Positions 1 to 8,149 of a stretch of 13,373 bases of DNA are shown piece by piece; within the stretch, counting starts at the first letter, position 1, and each line of letters opens with the position of its first letter. The notes beneath the pieces are model-generated. The model was not told the DNA's origin. It was given only the letters and a program-made list of their open reading frames with translations, and did no database searches. This DNA comes from Candidatus Competibacteraceae bacterium (GTDB taxonomy: Bacteria > Pseudomonadota > Gammaproteobacteria > Competibacterales > Competibacteraceae). The position numbers and the translations under genes were made by a program. Location of the stretch: contig JAGRHI010000007.1 in assembly GCA_020445045.1 (NCBI GenBank), forward strand, positions 1 through 13,373, in the 5' to 3' direction.

Positions 1-2319
1 ACCGATGACGGCACCGGTTTGCATCACATGGTGTTCGAGGTGGTGGACAACGCGATCGACGAGGCGCTGGCCGGCTATTGCACCGAGATCAGCGTGACGG
101 TCCACGCCGACGAGGCGGTGACGGTGACGGACAACGGCCGTGGCATTCCCACCGACGAGCATTCCAAGGGTCGTTCCGCCGCCGAGGTGATCATGACCGT
201 GCTGCACGCCGGCGGCAAGTTCGACGACCGCTCCTACAAGGTTTCCGGCGGCCTGCACGGGGTCGGCGTGTCGGTGGTCAACGCCCTGTCCGACTCGCTG
301 CGTCTGACCATCCGCCGTGACGGCAAGGTCCACCAACAGGACTACCACCTCGGCACGCCGCTGGCGCCGCTGCGGGTGATCGGCGAGACCGACCAGACCG
401 GCACCGAAATCCGTTTCAAGCCCGGCGCCATCTTCAGCAACATCGACTTCCACTACGACGTCCTGGCCAAACGGCTGCGCGAGCTGTCGTTCCTGAACTC
501 CGGCATCCGCATCCGACTGCGCGACGAGCGCAGCGGCAAGGAAGACAGCTTCGAGTATCAGGGGGGCATCAAGGCGTTCGTCGAACATCTGAATCGCAAC
601 AAGACACCGCTGCACGACGACGTGTTTTATCTGAACACCACTCGCGACGATATCCAGATCGAACTGGCGATGCAGTGGAACGACTCCTACCAGGAAAACG
701 TGTTCTGCTTCACCAACAACATTCCACAACGCGATGGCGGCGCGCATCTGGCGGGCCTGCGCGGCGGGTTGACCCGTACCCTGAACCAGTACATGGACGC
801 GGAAGGGATTCTCAAGAAGGCCAAGGTCGAGACCAGCGGCGACGACGCCCGCGAGGGGTTGACCGCGGTGCTGTCGGTCAAGCTGCACGATCCCAAGTTC
901 TCGTCGCAGACCAAGGACAAGCTGGTGTCGTCCGAGGTCAAGCCAGCGATCGAGGCGGTGGTAACTGAAAAATTACATGAATTTCTGTTGGAGAATCCCA
1001 CCGAGGCCAAGGCCATCACCAGCAAGATCATCGATGCCGCCCGCGCCCGCGAGGCCGCCCGCCGTGCCCGCGAGATGACCCGGCGCAAGGGCGCGCTGGA
1101 CATCGCTGGCCTGCCGGGGAAATTGGCCGACTGCCAGGAAAAGGATCCGGCCCTGTCGGAACTGTTTCTGGTCGAGGGCGATTCCGCCGGCGGTTCCGCC
1201 AAGCAGGGTCGCGATCGGCGTTTCCAGGCGATTCTGCCGCTGAAGGGCAAGATCCTGAACGTGGAAAAGGCCCGTTTCGACAAGATGCTGGCTTCGGTGG
1301 AGGTCGGCACGCTGATCACCGCGCTGGGTTGCGGCATCGGCCGCGAGGAGTTCAATCCGGATAAGTTACGCTACTACCGTGTGATCTTGATGACGGACGC
1401 CGATGTCGACGGTTCTCACATCCGCACCCTGTTGCTGACGTTTTTCTATCGGCAGATGCCTGAATTGATCGAGCGCGGGCACATCTACATCGCCCAGCCG
1501 CCGCTGTACAAGATCAAGAAGGGCAAACAGGAGCAGTACGTCAAGGACGAGGGGGAGCTCTCGACCAGTTTGCTGCAAACGGCGCTGGACGGCGCGGCGC
1601 TGACGGTCGGGTCGGATGCCCCGCCGCTGAGCGGCGCCGCATTGGAAGAATTGGCCCGCGAGCACATGCGGGTCATGGCGCTGATCCAGCGTTTGTCCCG
1701 GCGCTACGACAGCGCACTGCTGGAACAACTGGTTTACCAACCGGCGCTGGACGGCGAACGGCTGCGCAACGGCGATGCCTTGCGGGAATGGGGCGAAAGA
1801 TTGGTGGCGCGGCTGAACGACGGGTCGGGGGTCCGTTCGGTGTATGAGGTCGCCATCGAACCGCCGGATGATGACGGGACTCATAGTGTGACCATCACCC
1901 GCCGCACCCATAGTCTGGCGCGACGAATTCCACTGACCGCGGAATTCTTCACGTCCCACGAGTACGCCAGCCTCGCCCGGTTCGGCGCCAAGCTGGGGGG
2001 AGGGTTCGACCAAGGGGCGGAAGTGCGGCGCGGCGAGCGCGGCCAGCCGGCGCGGAGTTTCAACCAGGCCATGGTTTGGCTGCTGGAAGAAGCCAAGCGG
2101 GGTCAGCACATCCAGCGCTACAAGGGTCTGGGCGAGATGAACCCGGAGCAGTTATGGGAAACCACCATGAATCCAGCCACCCGCCGCCTGTTGCAGGTAC
2201 GCATCGAGGATGCCATCGCCGCCGACGAGGTATTCACTACCCTGATGGGCGATCAGGTCGAACCGCGACGGGATTTCATCGAACAGAACGCCTTGGACGT
2301 GCTCAATCTGGATATCTAG
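1..2319 (+). CDS. gyrB: DNA gyrase subunit B, 5'-truncated by the window edge
   Basis: This is the ATPase subunit of type II topoisomerase DNA gyrase, which with GyrA introduces negative supercoils in the cytoplasm. The frame is open from base 1 (TDDGTGLHHMVFEVVDNAID), so the gene runs off the left edge; by comparison with E. coli GyrB about 29 residues are missing and 772 remain. Visible features are the GHKL ATPase elements (EVVDNAIDEAL, DNGRGIP, GGLHGVGVSVVNALS), the QTKDKL motif of the transducer domain, the TOPRIM motifs EGDSAGG (nt 1174-1194) and DADVDGSH (nt 1396-1419), and the C-terminal QRYKGLGEMNPEQLWETTM box. A long insertion of roughly 165 residues between the TOPRIM metal motif and that last box marks it as GyrB of the Gram-negative type rather than ParE. 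The catalytic and quinolone-pocket segments look normal. Its TAG stop interleaves with the stop of the convergent transporter gene. Identification is secure. Confidence 0.98.
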   Translation, partial: TDDGTGLHHMVFEVVDNAIDEALAGYCTEISVTVHADEAVTVTDNGRGIPTDEHSKGRSAAEVIMTVLHAGGKFDDRSYKVSGGLHGVGVSVVNALSDSLRLTIRRDGKVHQQDYHLGTPLAPLRVIGETDQTGTEIRFKPGAIFSNIDFHYDVLAKRLRELSFLNSGIRIRLRDERSGKEDSFEYQGGIKAFVEHLNRNKTPLHDDVFYLNTTRDDIQIELAMQWNDSYQENVFCFTNNIPQRDGGAHLAGLRGGLTRTLNQYMDAEGILKKAKVETSGDDAREGLTAVLSVKLHDPKFSSQTKDKLVSSEVKPAIEAVVTEKLHEFLLENPTEAKAITSKIIDAARAREAARRAREMTRRKGALDIAGLPGKLADCQEKDPALSELFLVEGDSAGGSAKQGRDRRFQAILPLKGKILNVEKARFDKMLASVEVGTLITALGCGIGREEFNPDKLRYYRVILMTDADVDGSHIRTLLLTFFYRQMPELIERGHIYIAQPPLYKIKKGKQEQYVKDEGELSTSLLQTALDGAALTVGSDAPPLSGAALEELAREHMRVMALIQRLSRRYDSALLEQLVYQPALDGERLRNGDALREWGERLVARLNDGSGVRSVYEVAIEPPDDDGTHSVTITRRTHSLARRIPLTAEFFTSHEYASLARFGAKLGGGFDQGAEVRRGERGQPARSFNQAMVWLLEEAKRGQHIQRYKGLGEMNPEQLWETTMNPATRRLLQVRIEDAIAADEVFTTLMGDQVEPRRDFIEQNALDVLNLDI
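2316..2319. other. CTAG palindrome serving as stop codon on both strands
   Basis: gyrB ends with TAG at 2317-2319 and the convergent cation-efflux gene ends with TAG read from 2318 back to 2316. The two genes therefore overlap tail to tail by four bases, and the self-complementary tetramer CTAG supplies both stops. There is no room for a terminator between them, so transcripts from either side must run into the antisense strand of the neighbour. Confidence 0.9.
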
Positions 2320-3293
2320 CCAGCGTTGGCGGGTGGCTGGACGGCCTGGTGGCTTTTTCCCGGACCGCCGGAGACGATGGCTTGCCCGCCCCGCGCGTCC
2401 AGCCAATGCACCGTCCGCGCCATGGGTTCCGGTTGCAGGGTGACGTGGTGGATGCCGAATCGTTCGTCGAGCAGGGCGAGGCAGGCATCGAGCACCGTTT
2501 CCCATTGACGTAGGTCTCGCACCACCAGATGGGCGGAAAGCATGATCTTTTCCGGGGCCACGCTCCAGATATGCAGGTCGTGCACCGAAATCACCCCAGG
2601 CAGGCGGGCCAGGGACTGACCCACGTCCTCCAGCGCCAGATCGAGCGGCGTGCCTTCCATCAGTCCATGCAGGGCTTCGCGCAGCAGGCGCAGGCTGGAG
2701 AGCAGAACCAGCGCGCCGATGCCCAGCGAGAGCAGCGGATCGATGGGCGTCCAGCCGGTGAGGGCAATCACGATGCCGGACAGCAGGGCGGCCACCGAAC
2801 CCAGCACATCACCCAGGACGTGCAGCAATGCCGCGCGGGTATTGAGATTCCGCTCTCCGCGACTGAGCAGCCAGGCCACCAGCAGGTTGATCACCAGCCC
2901 GACGGCGGCGGCCAGCGACACGGCCTCGCCGACGACGGCCTGAGGGTCGCGCAGCCGTTGCGTCGCGGAGACGGTCAACCAAGCCACCAGCGCCAGCATG
3001 GCGCCGCTATTGACCAAGGCCGCTAGAAATTCGGCGCGACCAAACCCATAGCTGTGTCGGGTCGAGACCGGTCGCCGGGCCAGCCAAGCGGCGGCGGCGG
3101 CCAGCGTGAGCGCGCCAGCGTCGTTGACCATGTGGCCCGCATCGGCCACCAGCGCCAGCGATCCCGCCCACCAGCCCACCCCGGCCTCCACCCCAGCATA
3201 CGCCAGGGTGATGGCGGCCGCGATCCACAGCATGCGGCCGGCGGTTTCGCAGTGGTGATGAGGGTGGGAATGAGCGTGAGCGTGAGTATGCAT
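2316..3293 (-). CDS. Cation diffusion facilitator, zinc efflux type (ZitB/CzcD-like)
   Basis: This is probably an inner-membrane zinc/proton antiporter exporting Zn(II) and perhaps Cd(II) or Co(II). The 325-residue protein starts with a histidine-rich cytoplasmic tail (eight His in residues 1-14). Six membrane segments follow, between about residues 21 and 205. The paired metal-site motifs are HMVND (H54, D58) and HVLGD (H158, D162); the HxxxD/HxxxD pattern is typical of zinc-selective members. The cytoplasmic C-terminal domain has the HDLHIWS signature (238-244). I chose the ATG at 3293, which begins the His-rich tail; a TTG at 3395 in the same frame would add 34 residues without family character and would overlap the divergent gene. 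No good Shine-Dalgarno sequence precedes 3293, so the start is less certain than the function. An 86-bp divergent region separates it from the sulfatase-like gene. No metalloregulator gene lies beside it. Confidence 0.92.
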   Translation of the reverse strand: MHTHAHAHSHPHHHCETAGRMLWIAAAITLAYAGVEAGVGWWAGSLALVADAGHMVNDAGALTLAAAAAWLARRPVSTRHSYGFGRAEFLAALVNSGAMLALVAWLTVSATQRLRDPQAVVGEAVSLAAAVGLVINLLVAWLLSRGERNLNTRAALLHVLGDVLGSVAALLSGIVIALTGWTPIDPLLSLGIGALVLLSSLRLLREALHGLMEGTPLDLALEDVGQSLARLPGVISVHDLHIWSVAPEKIMLSAHLVVRDLRQWETVLDACLALLDERFGIHHVTLQPEPMARTVHWLDARGGQAIVSGGPGKSHQAVQPPANAG

Positions 3294-3379
3294 GGGAGAC
3301 GTGTGGTCCGTGGTCGTTCCGTACCGTTCGCGCTGGGGATCGCGACGGGCGGTCTTGTTTGACGGTATAGGAATCGTTG

Positions 3380-5023
3380 ATGCCGAACTTGCCAAGAATA
3401 TTCCTCGCGCTGCTGCTGCTGAACTCGGCGCTGACCTTTCAGAACCGTTGGCCCACGATCGGTGTGCGCTGGGTACCGGAGCTGTCCCTCGAACTGGTGG
3501 TCCTGCTGTTGGCGCTGGCGTTGCTCGCCGCTTGGCGGGGCGTACCGGGGCGCGTGGCGCGCAATGTCCTGTTCGGGTGCCTCCTGTTGCTGGTGCTGGG
3601 GCGTTATCTGGATGTTACCGTGCCGGCGCTGATGGGGCGATCCATCAATCTGTACTGGGACAGTCAGCATCTGCCTCGGATAGTCGCCATGTTTATGGAC
3701 AACGTGGCCGGTTGGCAATGGCTGCTGGCGCTGCTGGCGCTGTTGGCGCTGTTATTTGCCCTGGCCACCGTGCTGCGCTGGGCCTTCAGCACGATCATGG
3801 CCACGCTGGCGCGGCCGGTGGGTCGTCGCGGGCTCGGCGCGCTGGCGCTGACATTGCTGATGATGTATGGCGCCGGCCGCTTGAGCCCGCGCTTGCCGAC
3901 GGAACATTGGTTTGCGCTGCCGGTGACCGGGATGCTGGTCGAGCAAGCCAAGCTGATACTGGATGCCACGGTGTTCAGGGATCATGGGCGGATCGCCGTC
4001 CAGCCGCCGCTGCCTGCGTCGGATCTGGGCCGCCTGGGCGGAGGCGATCTGTTCGTGATCTTTTTCGAATCCTACGGCGCGCTGGTGTTCGACGATCCCC
4101 GTTTTGCCGTTCCGCTCGCCGGCGATTTTGCCGCCTTGGAACGCTCGCTGATCGCCTCCGGTTGGCGAATGGCCTCGGCGCGGGTGGAGTCCAGCACCTT
4201 CGGCGGGTCGTCCTGGCTGGCGCATTCCAGCCTGTTATCCGGGTTGCGCATCGCCGATCAGGGGGACTACCAGGATTTGCTGGCCTCCGACCGGGCCACG
4301 CTCGCCAGCCGTTTGGCCGCCGCCGGCTATCGCACGGTCTCGGTGATGCCCGGCCTCAAGTATGCTTGGCCGGAGGGGCGATTCTATCGCTTCGATCGGA
4401 TTTACAACGCCGAGGGCTTGCGGTACCCCGGTCCCGCTTACGGTTGGTGGGTCATTCCCGATCAATACAGCCTGTACCACATTCACCAGACCGAAGTGGC
4501 GCCCGCCGGTCGGGCGCCGCTGTTGGTGTTTTACCCAACCATCAATAGCCATGCGCCATTCGCGCCGCTACCGCCCTACCGGCTGGACTGGAGCGTTTTC
4601 GACGCGCCGCCCACCGCCGCCGCGACCACGGCGGCGGTGGAACTGAACCATCGGCTGGATGGTCGCGAACTGGCCTCGGCCTATCTGCAAAGCGTCCGCT
4701 ACAACCTGGCGGTGCTGGGAGGCTATCTACGCCGGTACGCGCCGGCGAATGCGTTGCTACTGGTGCTGGGCGATCACCAGCCGCCAGCGGTGGTTGGAGG
4801 TCGGGATATTCCCTGGCAGGTGCCGGTTCATCTGTTCTCGCGCGATCCGGCGCTGATCGAAGCGTTCGAGCAGGCGGGGTTCCGACCGGGCATCACGCCG
4901 GGTCCGGCCGCGCTGGGTGGCATCGAGATACTGGGGCCGCTGCTGCTGCGAACGCTGGATAGCCGGCGGACAGGCTCGCCGGAACCAACGTCGCTCACTG
5001 CCGCCGCGCCCCGAATTCGATGA
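3380..5023 (+). CDS. Membrane-anchored sulfatase-fold hydrolase/transferase
   Basis: This 547-residue protein has the architecture of envelope phosphotransferases and hydrolases of the alkaline phosphatase superfamily (LtaS, OpgB, EptA and sulfatases). About five hydrophobic helices occupy residues 4-22, 34-53, 62-79, 112-136 and 152-166. A catalytic domain follows from about 222 to 525 and should lie in the periplasm. Visible active-site elements are VIFFESYG (E230, likely metal ligand), STFGGSSW (T273 or a nearby Ser as likely nucleophile), NSHAPF (H391) and LGDHQPP (D465, H466). The ATG at 3380 has AGGA at 3369-3372, seven bases away, and is preferred to the TTG directly before it. It faces the CDP-alcohol phosphatidyltransferase gene tail to tail, 24 bp apart. 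That pairing suggests a phospholipid headgroup donor or acceptor, but the substrate cannot be read from sequence. Fold assignment is firm; reaction unknown. Confidence 0.85.
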   Translation: MPNLPRIFLALLLLNSALTFQNRWPTIGVRWVPELSLELVVLLLALALLAAWRGVPGRVARNVLFGCLLLLVLGRYLDVTVPALMGRSINLYWDSQHLPRIVAMFMDNVAGWQWLLALLALLALLFALATVLRWAFSTIMATLARPVGRRGLGALALTLLMMYGAGRLSPRLPTEHWFALPVTGMLVEQAKLILDATVFRDHGRIAVQPPLPASDLGRLGGGDLFVIFFESYGALVFDDPRFAVPLAGDFAALERSLIASGWRMASARVESSTFGGSSWLAHSSLLSGLRIADQGDYQDLLASDRATLASRLAAAGYRTVSVMPGLKYAWPEGRFYRFDRIYNAEGLRYPGPAYGWWVIPDQYSLYHIHQTEVAPAGRAPLLVFYPTINSHAPFAPLPPYRLDWSVFDAPPTAAATTAAVELNHRLDGRELASAYLQSVRYNLAVLGGYLRRYAPANALLLVLGDHQPPAVVGGRDIPWQVPVHLFSRDPALIEAFEQAGFRPGITPGPAALGGIEILGPLLLRTLDSRRTGSPEPTSLTAAAPRIR

Positions 5024-5047
5024 GGGCAAGCCAGGTTCGACGGGGCT

Positions 5048-5806
5048 TCATCGGGCGTTCTCCCGCAGGGTAGAGCGGCGGGCCCGCCAAAGCCAACGGA
5101 CGTCCACCGCGAACGACAGCGTTAGCAGCCCCAGCGCGGCGGCGGCCAGCGCCGTTGCCCAAGGCGGAATCAGCGGTGGCGCGAGACACAGCGCCAGCGC
5201 GGCGGTCTGGAGCACACAGACGGTCTGCCGGCGCTTGCGCGGTGGCAGTGGTCGGTTCAGCCAAGGTAGGGCATAACCCAGCGCGACGAAACCGTAGCGC
5301 AGGAGACCCGACAGCAGGACCCAAGCGCCGGCCTTGCCCGATTGGAAGACCAGAACGGCCAGAATCAAAATGAAAAAAGCGTCCACTTCCATGTCGAAGC
5401 GGGCACCGAAAGGGCTTTGCAGACCATTGCGCCGCGCCAGCCAGCCATCGATGCCATCGAGCGCCAGGGCGAACCCGGCCAGCGCGGCGACGAACCAGCT
5501 TTGGGCCGGTGTCATCTGGGGTTGGCCGATCAGACCCGCCGCCAGCGCCGCCATGCCGGCGCGCGATAAGGTGATCTGGTTGGCCGCGCCGAAAATGATG
5601 GACGGCAAATGCTGGGGTAAAAATGGGCTCAGGGCGAGCAGTAGTCCGGCGAACACGGCGAGACACTGGACGATGTAGCCGTTGGGGAGGCGAAGCGCGC
5701 CGGCGGCGAGCAGCGCCAGTCCCGTCACCGACAACAGCACCGGAACGAGGCTGCGCAAGGTGCTGACCAGCAACGGTTGGAGCGGAGATTCGGCGGTATC
5801 GGTCAT
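5048..5806 (-). CDS. CDP-alcohol phosphatidyltransferase family protein
   Basis: This is a polytopic inner-membrane enzyme (252 residues) of the family that moves a phosphatidyl or related phospho-group from a CDP-linked donor to an alcohol, as in phosphatidylglycerophosphate or phosphatidylinositol-phosphate synthesis. The complete signature is present: D117-x2-D120-G121-x2-A124-R125-x8-G134-x3-D138-x3-D142. The four aspartates bind the two catalytic metals. The motif sits after two N-terminal hydrophobic segments (about 21-38 and 46-64) and is followed by several more. The extra N-terminal helices and divergent sequence argue against housekeeping PgsA or PssA. The ATG at 5806 gives the natural start, although its ribosome binding site is weak. 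It lies 48 bp downstream of the small H-box protein in the same direction, probably co-transcribed. The acceptor alcohol is unknown. Confidence 0.88.
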   Translation of the reverse strand: MTDTAESPLQPLLVSTLRSLVPVLLSVTGLALLAAGALRLPNGYIVQCLAVFAGLLLALSPFLPQHLPSIIFGAANQITLSRAGMAALAAGLIGQPQMTPAQSWFVAALAGFALALDGIDGWLARRNGLQSPFGARFDMEVDAFFILILAVLVFQSGKAGAWVLLSGLLRYGFVALGYALPWLNRPLPPRKRRQTVCVLQTAALALCLAPPLIPPWATALAAAALGLLTLSFAVDVRWLWRARRSTLRENAR

Positions 5807-5854
5807 GACGGGCCGTCGCCGCGCCGCGAATAAGCGATGGCTTTCGAGGCGCGG

Positions 5855-6298
5855 TTATTCCTGTTCTGGAAGGGCCAGATCTTCGGGCTGGATGGCTTCC
5901 AGACGGGCAATGTTTCGGGTGAGTCCGCTCAGACCATTTGGCAGGTTCTGGTTCAATATCCGGTCCAACAGCGGATCTTCCAATCTGATTTGTGCCGCCT
6001 GAATTGCAAGAACCAAATCGGACAGTTCCACTTGATAACGCCGCCAGTCCGTCGCCAATTGCCGGATTTGCGCCGCCGCCTTGGCGGACGATCGCAGGTC
6101 GATCTTTTCCTCCAGGCTTGCGCGCAACTCCACCACCTCCCGCCCAAAGCGATGGCTCGTGTCACCCAAGCAGCGAATGAAGGGCGCTATGGTATCGGGT
6201 ACTTTATCGCGCAGCAGATCACCGGTGCTGATCAAAACGGTCAGTGGAGAGCTCAATTCGTGCAACAGGGAGGGCACCGTTGCCGGAGCGGTTGCCAT
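5855..6298 (-). CDS. Small helical protein with a histidine-kinase-like H-box
   Basis: I do not recognise this 147-residue protein as a named family. Residues 11-24 (LLHELSSPLTVLIS) resemble the H-box of histidine kinase dimerisation domains (HELRTPLT), with H13 as the possible phospho-acceptor. The segment to about residue 65 could form the two-helix hairpin of such a domain. The remainder is predicted helical and charged. It has no N-box, DxGxG or other ATP-binding element, so it cannot be a kinase by itself. It could receive phosphate from a partner, act as a decoy dimerisation domain, or be a degenerate remnant. The start at 6298 is well supported by GAGGAAG (complement of 6304-6310), five bases upstream. 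It is the first gene of a probable two-gene unit with the CDP-alcohol phosphatidyltransferase. The reading frame is confident; the H-box reading is tentative. Confidence 0.7.
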   Translation of the reverse strand: MATAPATVPSLLHELSSPLTVLISTGDLLRDKVPDTIAPFIRCLGDTSHRFGREVVELRASLEEKIDLRSSAKAAAQIRQLATDWRRYQVELSDLVLAIQAAQIRLEDPLLDRILNQNLPNGLSGLTRNIARLEAIQPEDLALPEQE

Positions 6299-6478
6299 AA
6301 TCGCTTCCTCAATGGGTTACACACATCGAATCTTTCATCCTGGCTATTTAAGGCCAATCCCCATGAAAACGCCATGCTGCTCGAAACGGCGCTACACTAA
6401 ACTATTAGTGGCCGTGCAAGCCTTGCGAGTTTCAAGTTGGAGCGCTTGCGCCCACCCATCCGTCCATCTTTCCAGTCC
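6299..6478. promoter_or_regulatory. Divergent intergenic region with a small inverted repeat
   Basis: These 180 bp separate the divergent H-box gene and the dehydrogenase and should hold promoters for both. A perfect inverted repeat lies at 6395-6410: CACTAA, a four-base spacer ACTA, then TTAGTG. It is short and AT-rich, so an operator half-site pair is more likely than a terminator. TACACT at 6393-6398 is a possible plus-strand -10 element overlapping the repeat, but I see no good -35. No reading frame in the region looks coding. Confidence 0.35.
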
Positions 6479-7474
6479 ATGCCAGCCGATCAAGCCCTCG
6501 TGGCACGCGCCTTTTGGGTGACAACGCCCGGCCACGGCGAAATTCTCGATGAATTCCTACCACCTCCCGGTCCGGGCGAGGTGCGGGTGCGCACACTCTA
6601 TACCGGCATCAGTCGCGGTACCGAAAGCTTGGTCTTTCGCGGCGGGGTGCCGCCCAGCCAGCATCGAACCATGCGCGCGCCATTCCAACAGGGCGACTTT
6701 CCCGCGCCAGTGAAGTATGGCTACTGCAACGTCGGGGTGATCGAGGCCGGCCCGGCGGCGTTACGGAACCGGATCGTGTTCTGTCTCTATCCGCACCAGG
6801 ATCGCTACCTGGTTCCGGCGGCGGCGGTAACCCCGGTCCCGGAACGCATTCCGCCTGGTCGGGCAGTATTGGCCGCCAATCTGGAAACGGCGCTCAACGT
6901 GCTTTGGGACGCCGCGCCCCGGCTGGGGGATCGAATCACGGTGATCGGCGCCGGCACGGTCGGCTGTCTGATCGCCCGGTTGGCTGGACGCTTGCCGGGC
7001 TGCGCGGTGCAACTGCTGGACGTGGACGCGGGCAAGGCGGCGGTCGCGGCGTCGCTCGGGGTGCGCTTCGCCACGCCGGATCGGGCGGCGGCCGAACAGG
7101 ATGTGGTGATTCACGCCAGCGGCGCGCCCGCCGGACTGGCGGTGGCGTTGCGCCTAGCCGGGTTCGAGGCGACGGTGGTGGAGGCGAGTTGGTTTGGCGC
7201 GCGTTCGGTCAGCCTGCCGCTGGGCGAGGATTTCCACGCCAAGCGCTTGCGCATCCAGAGTTCCCAGGTTGGCGCGGTGGCCACCGCGCAGCGTGGACGC
7301 TGGGATCATCGGCGGCGCTTGTCCACGGTGATGGATCTGTTGGACGATCCGGTGTTGGACCATCTGATCAGCGGTGAACACGCATTCGCCGATCTGCCGC
7401 GCGTGCTGGCGGAATTGAGCCAGAACCCAGCGGGTGTGCTGTGCCAGCGGATCGTTTATGCCGGTGCCGGTTGA
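6479..7474 (+). CDS. MDR-superfamily dehydrogenase lacking the catalytic zinc cysteine
   Basis: This 331-residue protein is a medium-chain dehydrogenase/reductase, often annotated as zinc-binding alcohol dehydrogenase. A GroES-like N-terminal domain contains TGISRGTESLVF (42-53), where zinc enzymes have GxCGTD; Ser45 takes the place of the zinc-binding cysteine. The Rossmann domain has GAGTVG (157-162) and an acidic LLDVD (179-183) that fits NAD rather than NADP. No four-cysteine structural zinc lobe is visible. A conserved-looking block, WDHRRRL (275-281), lies near the C-terminus. I placed the start at the ATG at 6479, where MDR similarity begins; a TTG at 6437 would add 14 residues of no evident character. 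The gene stands alone, convergent with pyrE 15 bp downstream. It belongs to the BchC-like/COG1063 branch of the superfamily. The substrate is unknown. Confidence 0.82.
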   Translation: MPADQALVARAFWVTTPGHGEILDEFLPPPGPGEVRVRTLYTGISRGTESLVFRGGVPPSQHRTMRAPFQQGDFPAPVKYGYCNVGVIEAGPAALRNRIVFCLYPHQDRYLVPAAAVTPVPERIPPGRAVLAANLETALNVLWDAAPRLGDRITVIGAGTVGCLIARLAGRLPGCAVQLLDVDAGKAAVAASLGVRFATPDRAAAEQDVVIHASGAPAGLAVALRLAGFEATVVEASWFGARSVSLPLGEDFHAKRLRIQSSQVGAVATAQRGRWDHRRRLSTVMDLLDDPVLDHLISGEHAFADLPRVLAELSQNPAGVLCQRIVYAGAG

Positions 7475-7489
7475 ACTGAGGAGGAATGC

Positions 7490-8149
7490 TCAAACCACGG
7501 GCGTGGCATCAACCCCATACCGCCTCCGATAAGCCCACATCGCCTCCAGGTACGCCGCATGCTCGGGCCGCTCCGCCAGATAGGTCACTACGTCGTCCAG
7601 AGCGACGATGCGGGTTACGGTGATGCCGTGGGCACGTTCCACTTCCTGGACCGCTGACAGTTCGCCCTGCCCGCGCTCCTGTCGGTCCAGGGCGATCAGC
7701 ACCCCGGCGGGCGTCGCGCCATGCGCGGCCAGAATGGCCATCGTCTCGCGAATGGCGGTGCCGGCGGTGATGACATCGTCCACGATCAGCACCCGGCCCT
7801 TGAGTGGCGCGCCGACGATCGCCCCACCCTCGCCGTGGTCCTTGGCCTCCTTGCGATTGAAGCACCAGGGAACATCACGGCCGTGTTGCTCGGCCAGGGC
7901 CACGGCGGCCGTCGCCACCAGTGGTATGCCTTTGTAGGCCGGTCCGAACAGGGTATCGAATTCCAGTCCGGTATCCAGGATCGCGGCGGCGTAACAGCGG
8001 CCCAGGCGAGCCAGGGCCGCGCCGCTGTCGAACAGTCCAGCGTTGAAGAAGTACGGGCTGACGCGCCCGGATTTGAGGGTGAATTCGCCGAAGCGCAGCA
8101 CGCCCCGGCCGATGGCGAAATCGAGAAATTCCCGTTGATAGTCCCGCAT
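7490..8149 (-). CDS. pyrE: Orotate phosphoribosyltransferase
   Basis: This enzyme converts orotate and PRPP to orotidine 5'-monophosphate in de novo pyrimidine synthesis, as a cytoplasmic dimer. The 219-residue protein closely matches E. coli PyrE (213 residues). Clear features are GEFTLKSGRVSPYFFNAGLF near the N-terminus, FGPAYKGIPL (68-77), the flexible catalytic loop RKEAKDHGEGG (99-109) and the PRPP-binding motif VLIVDDVITAGTA (120-132). The start at 8149 fixes the conserved N-terminus; GGAA sits nine bases upstream as a modest ribosome binding site. The start codon lies inside the left copy of a 21-bp direct repeat. A toxin-antitoxin pair is 80 bp upstream in the same direction, so pyrE may be read through from it. 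This differs from the rph-linked attenuator arrangement of enteric bacteria: no U-tract terminator is seen in the leader. Confidence 0.98.
   Translation of the reverse strand: MRDYQREFLDFAIGRGVLRFGEFTLKSGRVSPYFFNAGLFDSGAALARLGRCYAAAILDTGLEFDTLFGPAYKGIPLVATAAVALAEQHGRDVPWCFNRKEAKDHGEGGAIVGAPLKGRVLIVDDVITAGTAIRETMAILAAHGATPAGVLIALDRQERGQGELSAVQEVERAHGITVTRIVALDDVVTYLAERPEHAAYLEAMWAYRRRYGVDATPVV

Noticed and set aside
1366..2109. Minus-strand open frame of 247 codons inside gyrB
   Set aside because: gyrB is unambiguous through this region and the antisense translation shows no family features.
1..2319. Reading the topoisomerase gene as parE
   Set aside because: The gyrB-type C-terminal insertion and close match to E. 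coli GyrB along its whole length exclude ParE.
3292..4548. Open frame of 418 codons on the plus strand overlapping the sulfatase-fold gene
   Set aside because: Its translation is Arg/Gly/Ala-rich low-complexity sequence, while the other frame gives intact membrane helices and active-site motifs.
4995..5666. Minus-strand frame of 223 codons overlapping the CDP-alcohol phosphatidyltransferase
   Set aside because: Arg-rich shadow; the complete phosphatidyltransferase metal motif is in the other frame.
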